Positions 1-9,027 of a stretch of DNA of 64,000 nucleotides are shown piece by piece (position 1 is the stretch's first letter; every line of letters begins with the position of its first letter). The translations under genes and the position numbers were made by a program. The stretch is from Qingrenia yutianensis (lineage in GTDB: Bacteria > Bacillota > Clostridia > UMGS1810), in contig NZ_JACRTE010000009.1 in assembly GCF_014385105.1 (NCBI RefSeq), forward strand, positions 1 through 64,000, in the 5' to 3' direction. The notes beneath the pieces were generated by a model. It had not been told where the DNA came from. It ran no database searches and saw only the letters and a program-made list of their open reading frames with translations.

Positions 1-96
1 TCGAAATGTCATCCTTTCTATACCGGAAAACAGAAGTTGGTTGACACCGGCGGACGTGTTGAAAAGTTCAGAAAGAGATTTGGTATGGACAAATAA
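1..96 (+). CDS. rpmE: 3' part of a second rpmE copy (ribosomal protein L31), cut by the window edge
   Basis: The window opens inside a reading frame that encodes the last 31 residues of L31 (from the second zinc-ligand pair region to the C-terminal FGMDK) and stops with TAA at 94-96. It is base-for-base identical to the end of the complete rpmE at 299-502. The 5' part lies outside the window, so it cannot be told whether this is a full second gene, a truncated duplicate or an assembly overlap. Identity is sure; its status as a real gene is not. Confidence 0.55.
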   Translation, partial: SKCHPFYTGKQKLVDTGGRVEKFRKRFGMDK

Positions 97-119
97 TGTT
101 TTGTTTTTCAAAACAAATA
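1..119 (+). repeat. 119-bp perfect direct repeat, copy 1 (rpmE 3' end)
   Basis: Bases 1-119 are identical to 407-525 (offset 406). They cover the last 93 coding bases of rpmE, the stop codon and 23 bases of 3' flank. Identity breaks at base 120. The left limit is hidden by the window edge. Confidence 0.9.
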
Positions 120-208
120 AAGATGCGTCTTTTGTGCTTTCCGACATAGAGTCAACGCTCGAAAACACCGCGCACGACTATATTATAAAGAGATTTTTAA
201 AAAAATAG
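119..208 (+). other. Possible orphan C-terminal coding fragment after rpmE copy 1
   Basis: Immediately after the repeat, the frame starting at 119 reads 29 residues (KDASFVLSDIESTLENTAHD, then YIIKRFLKK) and ends with TAG at 206-208. The composition looks like real protein and the codon choice (gcg, acg, ctc, gcg) resembles neighbouring genes. No start codon or ribosome binding site precedes it: the same frame runs back, open, into the repeat. It may be the tail of a gene whose front was replaced by the rpmE copy. I do not recognise the family. Confidence 0.3.
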
Positions 209-228
209 CGATATTTTAAAAATAATGC

Positions 229-257
229 TTGCTTTTTTAAAAAGTTTGTGATATACT
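229..257 (+). promoter_or_regulatory. Sigma-A promoter of rpmE
   Basis: TTGCTT (229-234) and TATACT (252-257) are separated by 17 bases. The pair lies 41 bases upstream of the rpmE start codon. Confidence 0.6.
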
Positions 258-298
258 AATTATTGCTTATTTGTAAATGTATGAAAGAGGTGAAACAA

Positions 299-502
299 AT
301 GAAGGAAGGAATTCATCCCGAATATAAAACCGCTGTTGTAAAATGTGCTTGCGGTGAAACGTTTGAAACACGTTCTACAAGAGAAAAAATCAATGTTGAA
401 ATTTGCTCGAAATGTCATCCTTTCTATACCGGAAAACAGAAGTTGGTTGACACCGGCGGACGTGTTGAAAAGTTCAGAAAGAGATTTGGTATGGACAAAT
501 AA
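299..502 (+). CDS. rpmE: 50S ribosomal protein L31, zinc-binding type
   Basis: L31 is a small protein of the large ribosomal subunit that sits at the central protuberance and bridges the subunits. The product is 67 residues, the usual family length. The start at 299 is chosen because KEGIHPEY follows it as in other L31 proteins and AGAGGTGA lies just upstream; an earlier in-frame start at 263 has no ribosome binding site. Cys16, Cys18, Cys36 and Cys39 form the two zinc-ligand pairs, so this is the Zn-containing form rather than the zinc-independent paralogue. The segment [17 protein letters not shown] is nearly invariant in the family. A promoter (229-257) and a terminator (561-595) flank it, so it is probably monocistronic. 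Its last third is duplicated at 1-119. Confidence 0.97.
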   Translation: MKEGIHPEYKTAVVKCACGETFETRSTREKINVEICSKCHPFYTGKQKLVDTGGRVEKFRKRFGMDK

Positions 503-525
503 TGTTTTGTTTTTCAAAACAAATA
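407..525 (+). repeat. 119-bp perfect direct repeat, copy 2 (rpmE 3' end)
   Basis: Second copy of the repeat at 1-119, inside the complete rpmE and its 3' flank. After 525 the two copies diverge completely. Confidence 0.9.
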
Positions 526-560
526 TTGTATTTTTTATTATTAAAAAGCGATTTAAAGGA

Positions 561-595
561 AATTGGCAAAAGAGTTCTTTGCCAATTTTTTTTAA
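561..595 (+). terminator. Rho-independent terminator of rpmE
   Basis: A perfect 10-bp stem AATTGGCAAA (561-570) / TTTGCCAATT (578-587) with a 7-base loop is followed by a run of T. Confidence 0.85.
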
Positions 596-697
596 TTTTA
601 TCACGTTTTTATCACAAAAGTGTATTATCATAACGCTTGGAAAAATGCAGACTTGGTTTTAAAAATCAGGCGCAATTACCGAAAGGCGGTGAACAAA

Positions 698-1390
698 ATG
701 AAAAGAATTCTCGTTGCGGACGATGAAGAAAAAATCAGAGAAGTTATTAAAGAATACGCGCAGTTTGAGGGATATGAAGTTGCCGAGGCGGAAAACGGTA
801 TGGAAGCGGTTGAAATGTGCCGTCAAAACGATTTTGACGCCGTTGTGCTCGATGTTATGATGCCAAAGCTTGACGGTTTTTCGGCGTGCAAGGAAATCAA
901 AAAGCTTAAGGATATTCCTGTTTTAATGCTTTCTGCACGCGGTGAGGAATACGACAAACTTTTCGGCTTTGAAATAGGCATAGACGACTATGTTGTAAAG
1001 CCGTTTTCGCCCAAAGAGCTTATGGCTCGTCTTAACGTTATTATCTCGCGCAACAACAAAGCCGAGGAGAAAAAAGACCTTCTCGAATACGGCGGACTTG
1101 TTATCGACATACCTGCGCGGAACGTTTTTGTGGACGGCGTGAGAGTTGACCTTACGCCGAAAGAATACGACTTGCTTTTCTATTTTGCGAAAAACAAAAA
1201 TATAGCCCTCTCGCGCGAAAAACTTTTGTGTGACGTCTGGGGATATGATTTTTACGGCGATGACCGAACTGTTGACACTCACATCAAAATGCTTCGCAGC
1301 CGTCTCGGAAAATACCGCGACTATATTGTTACGTTAAGAAGCCTTGGATATAAATTTGAACCGCAGGAAGGGGGAGAATTTAAAAAATGA
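698..1390 (+). CDS. Two-component response regulator, OmpR/PhoB family
   Basis: This is a DNA-binding response regulator of 230 residues. An N-terminal receiver domain (about 1-115) has the acidic pocket ADDEE, the phosphoacceptor Asp52 in VVLDVMMP, a switch Ser in MLSARGEE and the Lys in VVKPFSP. A C-terminal winged helix (about 130-225) has the signature LTPKEYDLL and the recognition helix region DDRTVDTHIKMLRSRLG. The start at 698 follows GAAAGGCGGTG; a longer frame from 620 adds non-conserved residues and lacks a binding site. It overlaps the histidine kinase by ATGA, so the two are translationally coupled. Its likely targets include the efflux genes that follow in the same direction. The signal is unknown. 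Confidence 0.95.
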   Translation: MKRILVADDEEKIREVIKEYAQFEGYEVAEAENGMEAVEMCRQNDFDAVVLDVMMPKLDGFSACKEIKKLKDIPVLMLSARGEEYDKLFGFEIGIDDYVVKPFSPKELMARLNVIISRNNKAEEKKDLLEYGGLVIDIPARNVFVDGVRVDLTPKEYDLLFYFAKNKNIALSREKLLCDVWGYDFYGDDRTVDTHIKMLRSRLGKYRDYIVTLRSLGYKFEPQEGGEFKK

Positions 1391-2787
1391 CGCATTCCGG
1401 AAAAAACGAGCAGAGCATAAAAATAAGAATGTGGAAATACTTCGCGGTATTCACAATGCTTATTCTTTGTCTTTTGTGGATACTTCAGATTATACTTTTC
1501 GGTACGTTCTACAAAACTATGAAGGGCAGGGAAATGCGCGAGAGCGGAAACGAAATTAAGGTTTCGTGCAAAACGCTTTCGTCGGAGCATATTGCCGAAT
1601 ACATAGAAAGAAAGTCGTTTGAACAGGGTATTTCGATTTACGCGTTCGACAAAGACGGAAATGTGCTTTCAACGCGCAAGCATCCGCGTCCCGAATGGAT
1701 AAACGACAGCGAAAAAAACGAAGTTTACAAAGTCTTGGAAAACAGGGAAGAGGCAATTTACCGCCACACCGAACAAAATTTTAAAATGAATGTTGCGTCA
1801 TATGCGACGAAAATATATGACGCCGACGGCAATGAATTTTATCTTTATATGAAGTCACCGCTTTTGGCGCTCAATTCCACCGCGAAAATTCTGCGGACGC
1901 AGTTTTTCATTGTTTCTGTTCTGTCACTTGCAATCGCGCTGGTACTTTCGTATTTTACCGCAAAGCGGTTTACACAGCCGATTGTGAAAATCACAGAAAC
2001 GGCAAACGAGCTTGCCGCGGGCAACTACGACGCGCATTTTGACGGCGGAGGATTTAGGGAAATAGAGGATTTGGCAGACACGCTTAACTTTGCGTCGTCG
2101 GAGCTTAAAAAGACCGATGAACTTCGGCGCGACCTTTTGTCGAATGTGTCGCACGACCTTAAAACACCGCTGACAATCATAAAATCGTATGCCGAAATGG
2201 TGCGCGATTTGTCGGGCGAAAACAAGGAAAAACGGAACGAGCATTTGAGCGTTATTATAGACGAAACCGACCGTCTTACATATCTCGTGGGCGATATTCT
2301 GGATTTGTCCAAAATGGAGGCGAATATCGACACGCTTGAGCGCGAAAAGGTCGATTTGAAAGAAATTGTAAACTCGGTGCTTAAAAATTTTGCGGTGCTG
2401 GAGCAAAACGAAGGCTATGAGTTTATCACCGAAATTGAGCCGGACTGTGTGATTTTTGCCGATTACTCAAAAATTTATCAGGTGGTATACAATCTTTTGA
2501 ACAACGCCGTAAATTACACCGGCGACGACAAAACGGTGAAAATAAGAATTACACAAACGGGCGGGAAAGTGCTTTTCGAGGTTATCGACACCGGAGACGG
2601 CATTGCGCCCGATAAAATAGATAAGGTTTGGGACAGATACTACAAAACTGGAAAAAACCATAAACGCGGTGTAAACGGCACGGGAATAGGACTTTCCATA
2701 GTTAAAAATATTCTCATTCTGCACGGCGCGGAATACGGTGTGAAAAGCGAGGTCGGACACGGCAGCGATTTTTGGTTTAAAATGTAG
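1387..2787 (+). CDS. Sensor histidine kinase, HAMP-containing
   Basis: This membrane histidine kinase of 466 residues is partner of the regulator just upstream (4-base overlap). Membrane helix 1 lies at about residues 18-39 and helix 2 at about 168-192, enclosing an extracytoplasmic sensor region of about 130 residues. A HAMP linker follows (about 193-243), then the dimerisation/phosphoacceptor helix with His256 in SNVSHDLKTPLT, then a HATPase domain with N box (YNLLNNAVNYT), G1 box (DTGDGIAP) and G2 box (GTGIGLSIVKNIL). All catalytic boxes are intact. Together with the efflux genes 38 bases downstream this is the arrangement of an envelope-stress or antimicrobial-sensing unit such as those next to YknXYZ/MacAB-like pumps; that role is inferred from context. 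Confidence 0.95.
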   Translation: MTHSGKNEQSIKIRMWKYFAVFTMLILCLLWILQIILFGTFYKTMKGREMRESGNEIKVSCKTLSSEHIAEYIERKSFEQGISIYAFDKDGNVLSTRKHPRPEWINDSEKNEVYKVLENREEAIYRHTEQNFKMNVASYATKIYDADGNEFYLYMKSPLLALNSTAKILRTQFFIVSVLSLAIALVLSYFTAKRFTQPIVKITETANELAAGNYDAHFDGGGFREIEDLADTLNFASSELKKTDELRRDLLSNVSHDLKTPLTIIKSYAEMVRDLSGENKEKRNEHLSVIIDETDRLTYLVGDILDLSKMEANIDTLEREKVDLKEIVNSVLKNFAVLEQNEGYEFITEIEPDCVIFADYSKIYQVVYNLLNNAVNYTGDDKTVKIRITQTGGKVLFEVIDTGDGIAPDKIDKVWDRYYKTGKNHKRGVNGTGIGLSIVKNILILHGAEYGVKSEVGHGSDFWFKM

Positions 2788-2824
2788 CACATCATAATTT
2801 CGGCTAAAGGAAAGGGGTAGAAAA

Positions 2825-4678
2825 ATGGCAGACGAAGCAAAGGTAAAAAAAGCTCCGAAAGAGGCGGTATCCGAAATTGCCTCAAAAGCAAAAGACGGAG
2901 CAAAAAATTTGTTTCAGAAGAAAAACAGGAAAAAGCTTATATCAATAACCGCGGTGCTTGTGGCACTGGTGCTTATAATAACGCTTTTCAGAGGGTGCGG
3001 AAAGAAATCCGACAAAAGCGAACTTAACACCGACACGGTTTCAAAAGGCGACGTTACCAAGATTATCGAGGGTTCGGGCACCATTGAGGCAATCGACCAG
3101 TACGAGGTTACAAGCGTCGGCATTAAAGGCGAAATCGTTCAGTGCAACTTCGAGGAGGGCGACGAGGTTAAAAAAGACCAGGTTCTTTACGTTATCGACT
3201 CCAGCGATATGCAGTCCAGCATAGACAGGGCGAATTTGTCCATTTCAAACGCTGAAACAAACTACGAGGACGCGGTTAAAAAATATAATGATACAAACGA
3301 GGATATGACTGTTACCGCACCGACGTCGGGCGTTATCACGTCGCTCAATGTTGAAGAGGGCGACAAGGTCAACGGCGGCACACAGGTTGCGACGATTAAA
3401 GATAATTCAAAAATGAAGCTTACCATTACGTTTATCGCAGAAGATGCGGAAAAACTCCGCACGGGCGAGGGCGCAAAGGTAAATCTTGAAAACTCGTACT
3501 CCACGGTAAACGGCACGGTTACACATATCGGATCGGGCACAACCGTTTCGGACGAGGGTTCGCTTGTAAAATACGTTGAAATCAGCGTTGACAACCCCGG
3601 CGCGATAAAGGACGGCGACAAAGCTACGGCAATGGTCGGCAACATTGCGTGCAATGATTCGGGAACGTTCAAAAGTTCGGCAGAGCAGACTGTTACCGCA
3701 AACCTTACGGGCGACGTTTACGCGCTTAATTACAAGGTCGGCGACCGTGTAAACAAGGGCGACGTTATCTTCAGAATTGATTACGACAATTCATATTCGA
3801 GCGTTAAAAACGCGAAAAACAGTTTGAGCGATGCAAGAGAAAATCTCAAGAGCCTGTATGACGATTTGGAGGATTACAGCATCAAAGCGCCGATAGACGG
3901 CAAAATCGTTCAGAAAAACTACAAGCAGGGCGAGAAAATCGACAACAATTCCTCGTCGAGCACAAAACCGCTTGCAATTATTTCGGATTTGTCAATTCTC
4001 ACATTTGATATGAACATAGACGAACTTGATATTGCGAATATTGAGGTCGGTCAGGAGGTTTCAATTACCGCCGACGCATACGAGGGCGAAGAATTTTCGG
4101 GCATTGTCGACAAAGTAAGCGTTGTCGGCACAAGCTCGCAGGGTGTAACAAGCTATCCTGTTACGGTTATCGTAAACAGCGACAACAAAGATAAGCTTAT
4201 TCCCGGTATGAACGTAAGCGCAAGCATTGTTATAGAAAAAGTTGAAAACGTTTTGAGAATACCCGTTTCGGCACTCCGACGCGGAAACGTTGTTATAGCA
4301 AAAACCGACTCGGACGGCGTTGAGCAGAAAATGCCGTCGGGCGCAAACGGCGCACCCGATACAAACGGCGCAAAATCGGACGGCAAGGGTAACGGCAAAG
4401 GTCAGCCGGCATCAAACAGTGACAGTCCTTTCCTCCGAAATCTTGATATTCCCGACGGATACAAGGCAGTATTCGTTGAAACGGGACTTACCGACGACGA
4501 TTATGTTGAAATCAAGGCAGGTCTTAACGAGGGCGACACGGTAGTTCTTCCCGATGTAACCGTATCTTCCGGCTTCGGAATGATGATGGGCGGAGGCGGC
4601 GGCGGTCCCCAGGGCGGACCTCCCTCGGGCGGCGGTGACGGCGGTCCCGGAGGCGGAGGCGGCGGTCCCAGAGGCTGA
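2825..4678 (+). CDS. HlyD/MacA-family membrane fusion protein (YknX-like adaptor)
   Basis: The product is the periplasm-side adaptor of a tripartite-like ABC pump. It has 617 residues, longer than the usual 380-450. A lysine-rich cytoplasmic N-terminus (1-37) precedes one membrane helix (about 38-57). Two lipoyl/barrel-sandwich half motifs (around KGEIVQCNFEEGDEVKK and TSGVITSLNVEEGDKV) and a short coiled hairpin follow; the lipoyl unit seems repeated around 295-375 (YALNYKVGDRVNKGD, DGKIVQKNYKQGEKID), so two adaptor-like halves may be fused. Beta-barrel and membrane-proximal domains come next. The C-terminus ends in a low-complexity tail of Gly, Pro and Met, typical of adaptors in Clostridia. 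The start follows GGAAAGGGG. It sits 30 bases before the ATPase gene. Confidence 0.9.
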   Translation: MADEAKVKKAPKEAVSEIASKAKDGAKNLFQKKNRKKLISITAVLVALVLIITLFRGCGKKSDKSELNTDTVSKGDVTKIIEGSGTIEAIDQYEVTSVGIKGEIVQCNFEEGDEVKKDQVLYVIDSSDMQSSIDRANLSISNAETNYEDAVKKYNDTNEDMTVTAPTSGVITSLNVEEGDKVNGGTQVATIKDNSKMKLTITFIAEDAEKLRTGEGAKVNLENSYSTVNGTVTHIGSGTTVSDEGSLVKYVEISVDNPGAIKDGDKATAMVGNIACNDSGTFKSSAEQTVTANLTGDVYALNYKVGDRVNKGDVIFRIDYDNSYSSVKNAKNSLSDARENLKSLYDDLEDYSIKAPIDGKIVQKNYKQGEKIDNNSSSSTKPLAIISDLSILTFDMNIDELDIANIEVGQEVSITADAYEGEEFSGIVDKVSVVGTSSQGVTSYPVTVIVNSDNKDKLIPGMNVSASIVIEKVENVLRIPVSALRRGNVVIAKTDSDGVEQKMPSGANGAPDTNGAKSDGKGNGKGQPASNSDSPFLRNLDIPDGYKAVFVETGLTDDDYVEIKAGLNEGDTVVLPDVTVSSGFGMMMGGGGGGPQGGPPSGGGDGGPGGGGGGPRG

Positions 4679-4708
4679 TATTAAAATAATGTCATAAGGG
4701 AGAGGCGT

Positions 4709-5446
4709 ATGATTGAATTAAAACACGTTTTTAAAATATACACCGACGGCGACAGTGAAATACGCGCTTTAGATGACGTTTCGCTGTTCGTCGGTCAGGG
4801 AGAATTTACCTCTATCGTCGGCTCGTCCGGCTCGGGTAAATCCACTTGTATGAACATTATCGGCTGTCTTGATATTCCGACGAGAGGAGAGTATTATCTC
4901 CACGGAAACGACGTAAGCAAAATGAGCGAAAAAGAGCTTGCTTACATACGCAACAAGGAGTTGGGATTTGTTTTTCAGCAGTATAATCTTATCCCGAAGC
5001 TTAATCTTATAGAAAACGTTGAACTTCCGCTGATATACCGCAGAATGGCACCGTCCAAAAGGCGGGAGCTTGCAAAGGCGGCGCTCGAAAGGGTAGGACT
5101 GGGCGACAGGCTCACAAAATATCCTTCCCAGCTTTCGGGAGGTCAGCAGCAGAGGGTTTCCATAGCGCGTGCGCTTGCAGGCAGTCCGCCGGTAATTCTT
5201 GCCGACGAGCCTACCGGTGCGCTGGACTCAAAAACGGGCAAAGATGTTCTTGCACTTTTGAAAAAGCTTAATCTTGAGGGCACAACAATAGTGCTTATCA
5301 CGCACGATAATTCCATTGCGGCGCAAACCAAGCGCACCGTGCGTATTCAGGACGGCAAAATTATATCCGATGTTGTCAATGAGGATATTGTTGCGGAAAT
5401 GAAACTTGAAAAGGAAAAATTAAGCGAAGGAGCTGATGCGGTTTGA
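4709..5446 (+). CDS. ABC transporter ATP-binding protein, LolD/MacB/YknY type
   Basis: This ATPase of 245 residues powers the adjacent FtsX-type permease. It contains Walker A GSSGSGKST (about 38-46), the Q-loop in FVFQQYNLIPKLN, the signature LSGGQQQRVSIARAL, Walker B VILADEPTGALD with the catalytic Glu, and the H-loop in LITHD. These are the features of the MacB/LolD/YknY subfamily, which drives mechanotransmission and not classical alternating access. It is preceded by GGGAGAGG. The last codons overlap the permease start (TTGA), so the two are translationally coupled. The likely substrate is a peptide, lantibiotic or toxic envelope compound, by analogy with YknXYZ, but nothing in the sequence defines it. 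Confidence 0.95.
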   Translation: MIELKHVFKIYTDGDSEIRALDDVSLFVGQGEFTSIVGSSGSGKSTCMNIIGCLDIPTRGEYYLHGNDVSKMSEKELAYIRNKELGFVFQQYNLIPKLNLIENVELPLIYRRMAPSKRRELAKAALERVGLGDRLTKYPSQLSGGQQQRVSIARALAGSPPVILADEPTGALDSKTGKDVLALLKKLNLEGTTIVLITHDNSIAAQTKRTVRIQDGKIISDVVNEDIVAEMKLEKEKLSEGADAV

Positions 5447-6627
5447 GTATCAAACAATCGCTGACACTGGCTGTAAAAAGCCTTATGGGCAGTAAAATGC
5501 GCTCCTTTCTTACAATGCTCGGTATAATTATCGGCGTCGGCGCGGTTATAATAATCGTCGGTGTAATCAACGGTATGACGCAGATGGTTATGGACGAATT
5601 TGAAAGTATGGGCGCGACGAACATTATCGTTTCGGTGCGCGGACGAGGCGGAAACAGAAGCATTGATATTGACGATATGCAAAATCTTGTGGACGAAAAT
5701 CCGACGCTTTTGTCGGGTATGACGCCGTCGATAAGCATTTCGGGCGCAGTGGTGAAATCGGGTTCGGAAAATCTTGATACAACCTCGGTTACCGGCGTAA
5801 ACGAAAACTATTCCGCCATTGCCAACAAAAAAGCCGAATACGGCAGAGATTTGCAGTATCTCGACTGCCGCGACCGTCTTTTAAACTGCGTTGTCGGTAC
5901 ATATGTCGCAAACAGTCTGTACGGCACGGCGGAAAATGCAATAGGCAACGAAATTAAAATAAACGGACGCAATTTTAAAATTGTCGGTGTTATGGAGGAG
6001 CAGGCAGACAGCACCGAGTCATCGGAGGACGACGCGATAATTATTCCGTACACCATAGCACAGAAGCTTTCGGGCACGTTTGCAATAAGCGCATATACCT
6101 TCTGCGCGGCGAATAAAGACGTTGCAACCGAGGCACAGGCGGCAATAGAAAGTTATCTTTACAAAATATTCAACGACAGCGACGCATACAACGTTATGAA
6201 TATGTCAAGCCTTGTTGACACAATAAACGATATGACAAGTAAAATGAGCCTTATGGGCGCGTGCGTTGCAGGTGTATCACTCTTGGTAGGCGGTATAGGA
6301 ATTATGAATATTATGCTCGTATCGGTAACGGAAAGAACGCGCGAAATCGGCATAAGAAAATCGCTCGGCGCGGCGCCGTGGGATATAATGAGCCAGTTTG
6401 TTGTTGAGGCTATCACAACAAGCTCGATAGGCGGAATACTCGGTATTCTGCTTGGCGTGGTCGGGTGCTTTGCACTGCGGTTTGTGCCGGATTTAAGCCC
6501 CGTTGTGTCAATTCCGTCGGTGCTTTTGTCCTTTACGGTTTCGGCGCTCATCGGCGTAATGTTCGGATATTTCCCGGCGAAAAAGGCCGCGGCGCTCAAT
6601 CCTATTGACGCTTTAAGATACGACTAA
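5443..6627 (+). CDS. ABC transporter permease, FtsX/MacB type (YknZ-like)
   Basis: This permease of 394 residues has the MacB topology: membrane helix 1 at about 20-42 (FLTMLGIIIGVGAVIIIVGV), a large extracytoplasmic MacB-PCD domain (about 45-270), then three C-terminal helices (about 275-300, 325-350, 358-385). The conserved segment TERTREIGIRKSLGA precedes helix 3. The start codon is TTG at 5443, overlapping the TGA of the ATPase gene; AAGGAG lies about 12 bases upstream and no better ATG is near. With the adaptor (2825) and ATPase (4709) it forms a complete YknXYZ-like efflux complex. Confidence 0.93.
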   Translation: MSIKQSLTLAVKSLMGSKMRSFLTMLGIIIGVGAVIIIVGVINGMTQMVMDEFESMGATNIIVSVRGRGGNRSIDIDDMQNLVDENPTLLSGMTPSISISGAVVKSGSENLDTTSVTGVNENYSAIANKKAEYGRDLQYLDCRDRLLNCVVGTYVANSLYGTAENAIGNEIKINGRNFKIVGVMEEQADSTESSEDDAIIIPYTIAQKLSGTFAISAYTFCAANKDVATEAQAAIESYLYKIFNDSDAYNVMNMSSLVDTINDMTSKMSLMGACVAGVSLLVGGIGIMNIMLVSVTERTREIGIRKSLGAAPWDIMSQFVVEAITTSSIGGILGILLGVVGCFALRFVPDLSPVVSIPSVLLSFTVSALIGVMFGYFPAKKAAALNPIDALRYD

Positions 6628-6658
6628 CATACCACCCCATTCGGAAGGAGAAAGGTAA

Positions 6659-8968
6659 ATGATTAAGAAAAGTATTTCGGTAATTCTTGCGCTCTGCATT
6701 GTTTTGTCGTCGGTTTGTGTTTTCGCGGACGGTGAGTTAAACGAGGCTGATATTGAGAATTACATAAGCTTTATTTCAAGCTTTAACATTATAAACGGCG
6801 ACCCCGACGGAAATTACCGTCTTGACGACCTTGTGACAAGGGCGGAATTTTCAAAAATCGCGGTTGCCGCGTCGGAGCACAGAAACAGCGTTGCCGCGTC
6901 GCTTTCGGTTTCGCCTTTTAAAGACGTCCCGTATACACACTGGGCGGCGCCCTACGTTAAGGCAGCGCTTTCAAACAAGTATGTCAACGGCTATGAGGAC
7001 GCAAGTTTCCGTCCCGACCAAAACGTGCTTTTTGAGGAGGCAATAACGGTATTTTTAAAGCTTCTCGGCTATGAAAATTCCGATTTCGGCTCTTCGTGGC
7101 CGTACGGTCCTTACGGCATTGCAAAAAATATAAATCTTGTTGACAATATGCAGTCGCAGATTGGCTCGTATCTCACAAGACGCGAGGCGGTTATTTTGGT
7201 TTACAACCTTTTAAACTGCAAAACAAAATCGACTCCCGTTTCGTCAACCGAGAAATATATGAGCGTTTTCAACTGCGCGGTAAAAGAAGATATTATCCTT
7301 GTTGCAACGTCGAAAGAGGATTCGTCTGTCGGCGCAAACAAAATTGCAACCAGCGGAGGAACGTATAAAATCGGCAAAGGTTTAAACCTTGATATGCTCG
7401 GCAAAAAGGGCGACGGAATTATAAAAGACGGCGACGAGCTTATTGCGTTTATGCCGAACACGGAGTATACCACAAAAACATATGCGGTTTATTCTGTGCT
7501 GGACGACAAGGTGCTGGTTCACGACAACGGAACCATAAAGGAAATCACCTTCAAAGACGGTCTTGACGTTTACGAGGGCGGAAAACAGAGCAGTTTTTCG
7601 GCGGTTAAGGCAAAGCTTGCAATGGGTGACGAAATAACCGTCCGATACGACGATTTCGGCGCGGTGGATTACCTTATCTATAATGAGGGCACGCTGCAAG
7701 GCCCCGTTACCGTTTCAAATACGGGCTGGGCGTCAAGCCTCGGCGTAAGCGACATTTCAAGCGCGTTTATCGTGCGCGACGGTGTAAAATGCACGTCAGG
7801 CGACATCAAGACGAACGACATTGTATATTACAGCAGGGGCGTAAATATGGTGCTTGCATACTCCAAAAAGGTTACCGGCGTTTATGAGGACGCGTCGCCC
7901 ACGCGCGACAACCCGACAAGCGTTAAAATTTCGGGCGTGACATATGAACTTGAGGGCGCGGCCGCATACAACAAACTTTCGTCGTCGGGAACACTTAAAT
8001 TCGGTGATACAGTTACCGTTCTTATCGGCAGAAGCGGAAAAATTGCTGACGCAATCTCGGCAGGCAGTGTATCGTCGAGCGTTGTGGGATACCTCACCGA
8101 AACGGGCAGTAAGATATACAAAGACAGCAACAACAACGATTATTCAGCATTTTATGCGAAAATCGTTACCACCGACGGTGTTGAAAACGAATATAAAACC
8201 GACAAAAATTATTCGGCGCTTAAAAACACAGCGGTTAATATGACATTTGCAAACGGTGAGGGCAAGGCAACGAGAATTACAGTTTCCGAGGCGCTCGGCA
8301 CGGTTAACGCAAGCAAAATGAAAATAGGCAAAACCGCCGTTTCGGAGAATGTTCAAATTCTCGACGTAAGCACAACATATGAGGACGAACCCACGCTTTA
8401 CGCTAAAGTTTATCTGCAAAGACTCGACGGCGTTGACCTTTCGGCAAGCAATGTTGTTTATGTTGAAAAAAGCGCCGCCGGCGAGATTGAAAAGATGATT
8501 CTAAAAGACGTTACGGGTGATATGTATACCTACGCGGTGACTGCAAAGGTTAAAACCTCAAAAGACGCTGACGGCAAGGTTGATGTCCGCGGTTATCAGT
8601 ATACATTTGACTCGAACGGCACAACTTACACAGATACGGGACGTTCGCTCCCCGTATCGGCAGGCGAGGGCGCAAAGCTTGTGCTTTCGGGACAGACGGT
8701 TGACAACGTTAAGTCTATGAACGCAATCACGGGTAATGTGAGAGAGCTTACAAGCTCGAGCATTACCGTCGGCAACACAAAATATGCGCTCGCAAGCGAT
8801 GTTATTGTTTACACAATGACCTACGACAACAGCGGATATAAATATCTTATCACACCGATAGACACCGTTGCGGAAAATCTCGCAAGCTACAAGGGCATTT
8901 CGGTTTATGCCGACAAAGCAGAGTCGAAAGGCGGCAGAGTAAGAATTATCGTCGCGAAAAAAGTATGA
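6659..8968 (+). CDS. SLH-domain cell-surface protein, large C-terminal region of unknown function
   Basis: This is a secreted protein of 769 residues. A signal peptide (about 1-24, ending SSVCVFADG) is followed by SLH repeats (about 28-190), with the motif FKDVPYTHWAAPYVKAA and NGYEDASFRPDQNVLFEEA easily seen. SLH domains bind pyruvylated secondary cell-wall polymer, so the protein should be held on the cell wall. Residues about 200-769 are rich in Ser, Thr, Asp and Gly with an alternating beta pattern and no catalytic motif that I recognise. It resembles the SLH protein at 48442 in layout. It follows the efflux permease by 31 bases after GGAAGGAGAAAGG and ends at a strong terminator, so it is probably in the efflux operon. 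Confidence 0.88.
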   Translation: MIKKSISVILALCIVLSSVCVFADGELNEADIENYISFISSFNIINGDPDGNYRLDDLVTRAEFSKIAVAASEHRNSVAASLSVSPFKDVPYTHWAAPYVKAALSNKYVNGYEDASFRPDQNVLFEEAITVFLKLLGYENSDFGSSWPYGPYGIAKNINLVDNMQSQIGSYLTRREAVILVYNLLNCKTKSTPVSSTEKYMSVFNCAVKEDIILVATSKEDSSVGANKIATSGGTYKIGKGLNLDMLGKKGDGIIKDGDELIAFMPNTEYTTKTYAVYSVLDDKVLVHDNGTIKEITFKDGLDVYEGGKQSSFSAVKAKLAMGDEITVRYDDFGAVDYLIYNEGTLQGPVTVSNTGWASSLGVSDISSAFIVRDGVKCTSGDIKTNDIVYYSRGVNMVLAYSKKVTGVYEDASPTRDNPTSVKISGVTYELEGAAAYNKLSSSGTLKFGDTVTVLIGRSGKIADAISAGSVSSSVVGYLTETGSKIYKDSNNNDYSAFYAKIVTTDGVENEYKTDKNYSALKNTAVNMTFANGEGKATRITVSEALGTVNASKMKIGKTAVSENVQILDVSTTYEDEPTLYAKVYLQRLDGVDLSASNVVYVEKSAAGEIEKMILKDVTGDMYTYAVTAKVKTSKDADGKVDVRGYQYTFDSNGTTYTDTGRSLPVSAGEGAKLVLSGQTVDNVKSMNAITGNVRELTSSSITVGNTKYALASDVIVYTMTYDNSGYKYLITPIDTVAENLASYKGISVYADKAESKGGRVRIIVAKKV

Positions 8969-8981
8969 TGTTTGAAAAATA

Positions 8982-9027
8982 AAAAAAAGACCATGCATAT
9001 CACTCTGATTTGCACGGTCTTTTTTTG
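8982..9027 (+). terminator. Rho-independent terminator after the efflux/SLH operon
   Basis: AAAAAAAGACC-A-TGCA pairs with TGCA-C-GGTCTTTTTTT (one A-C mismatch), ending in seven T. Confidence 0.85.
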
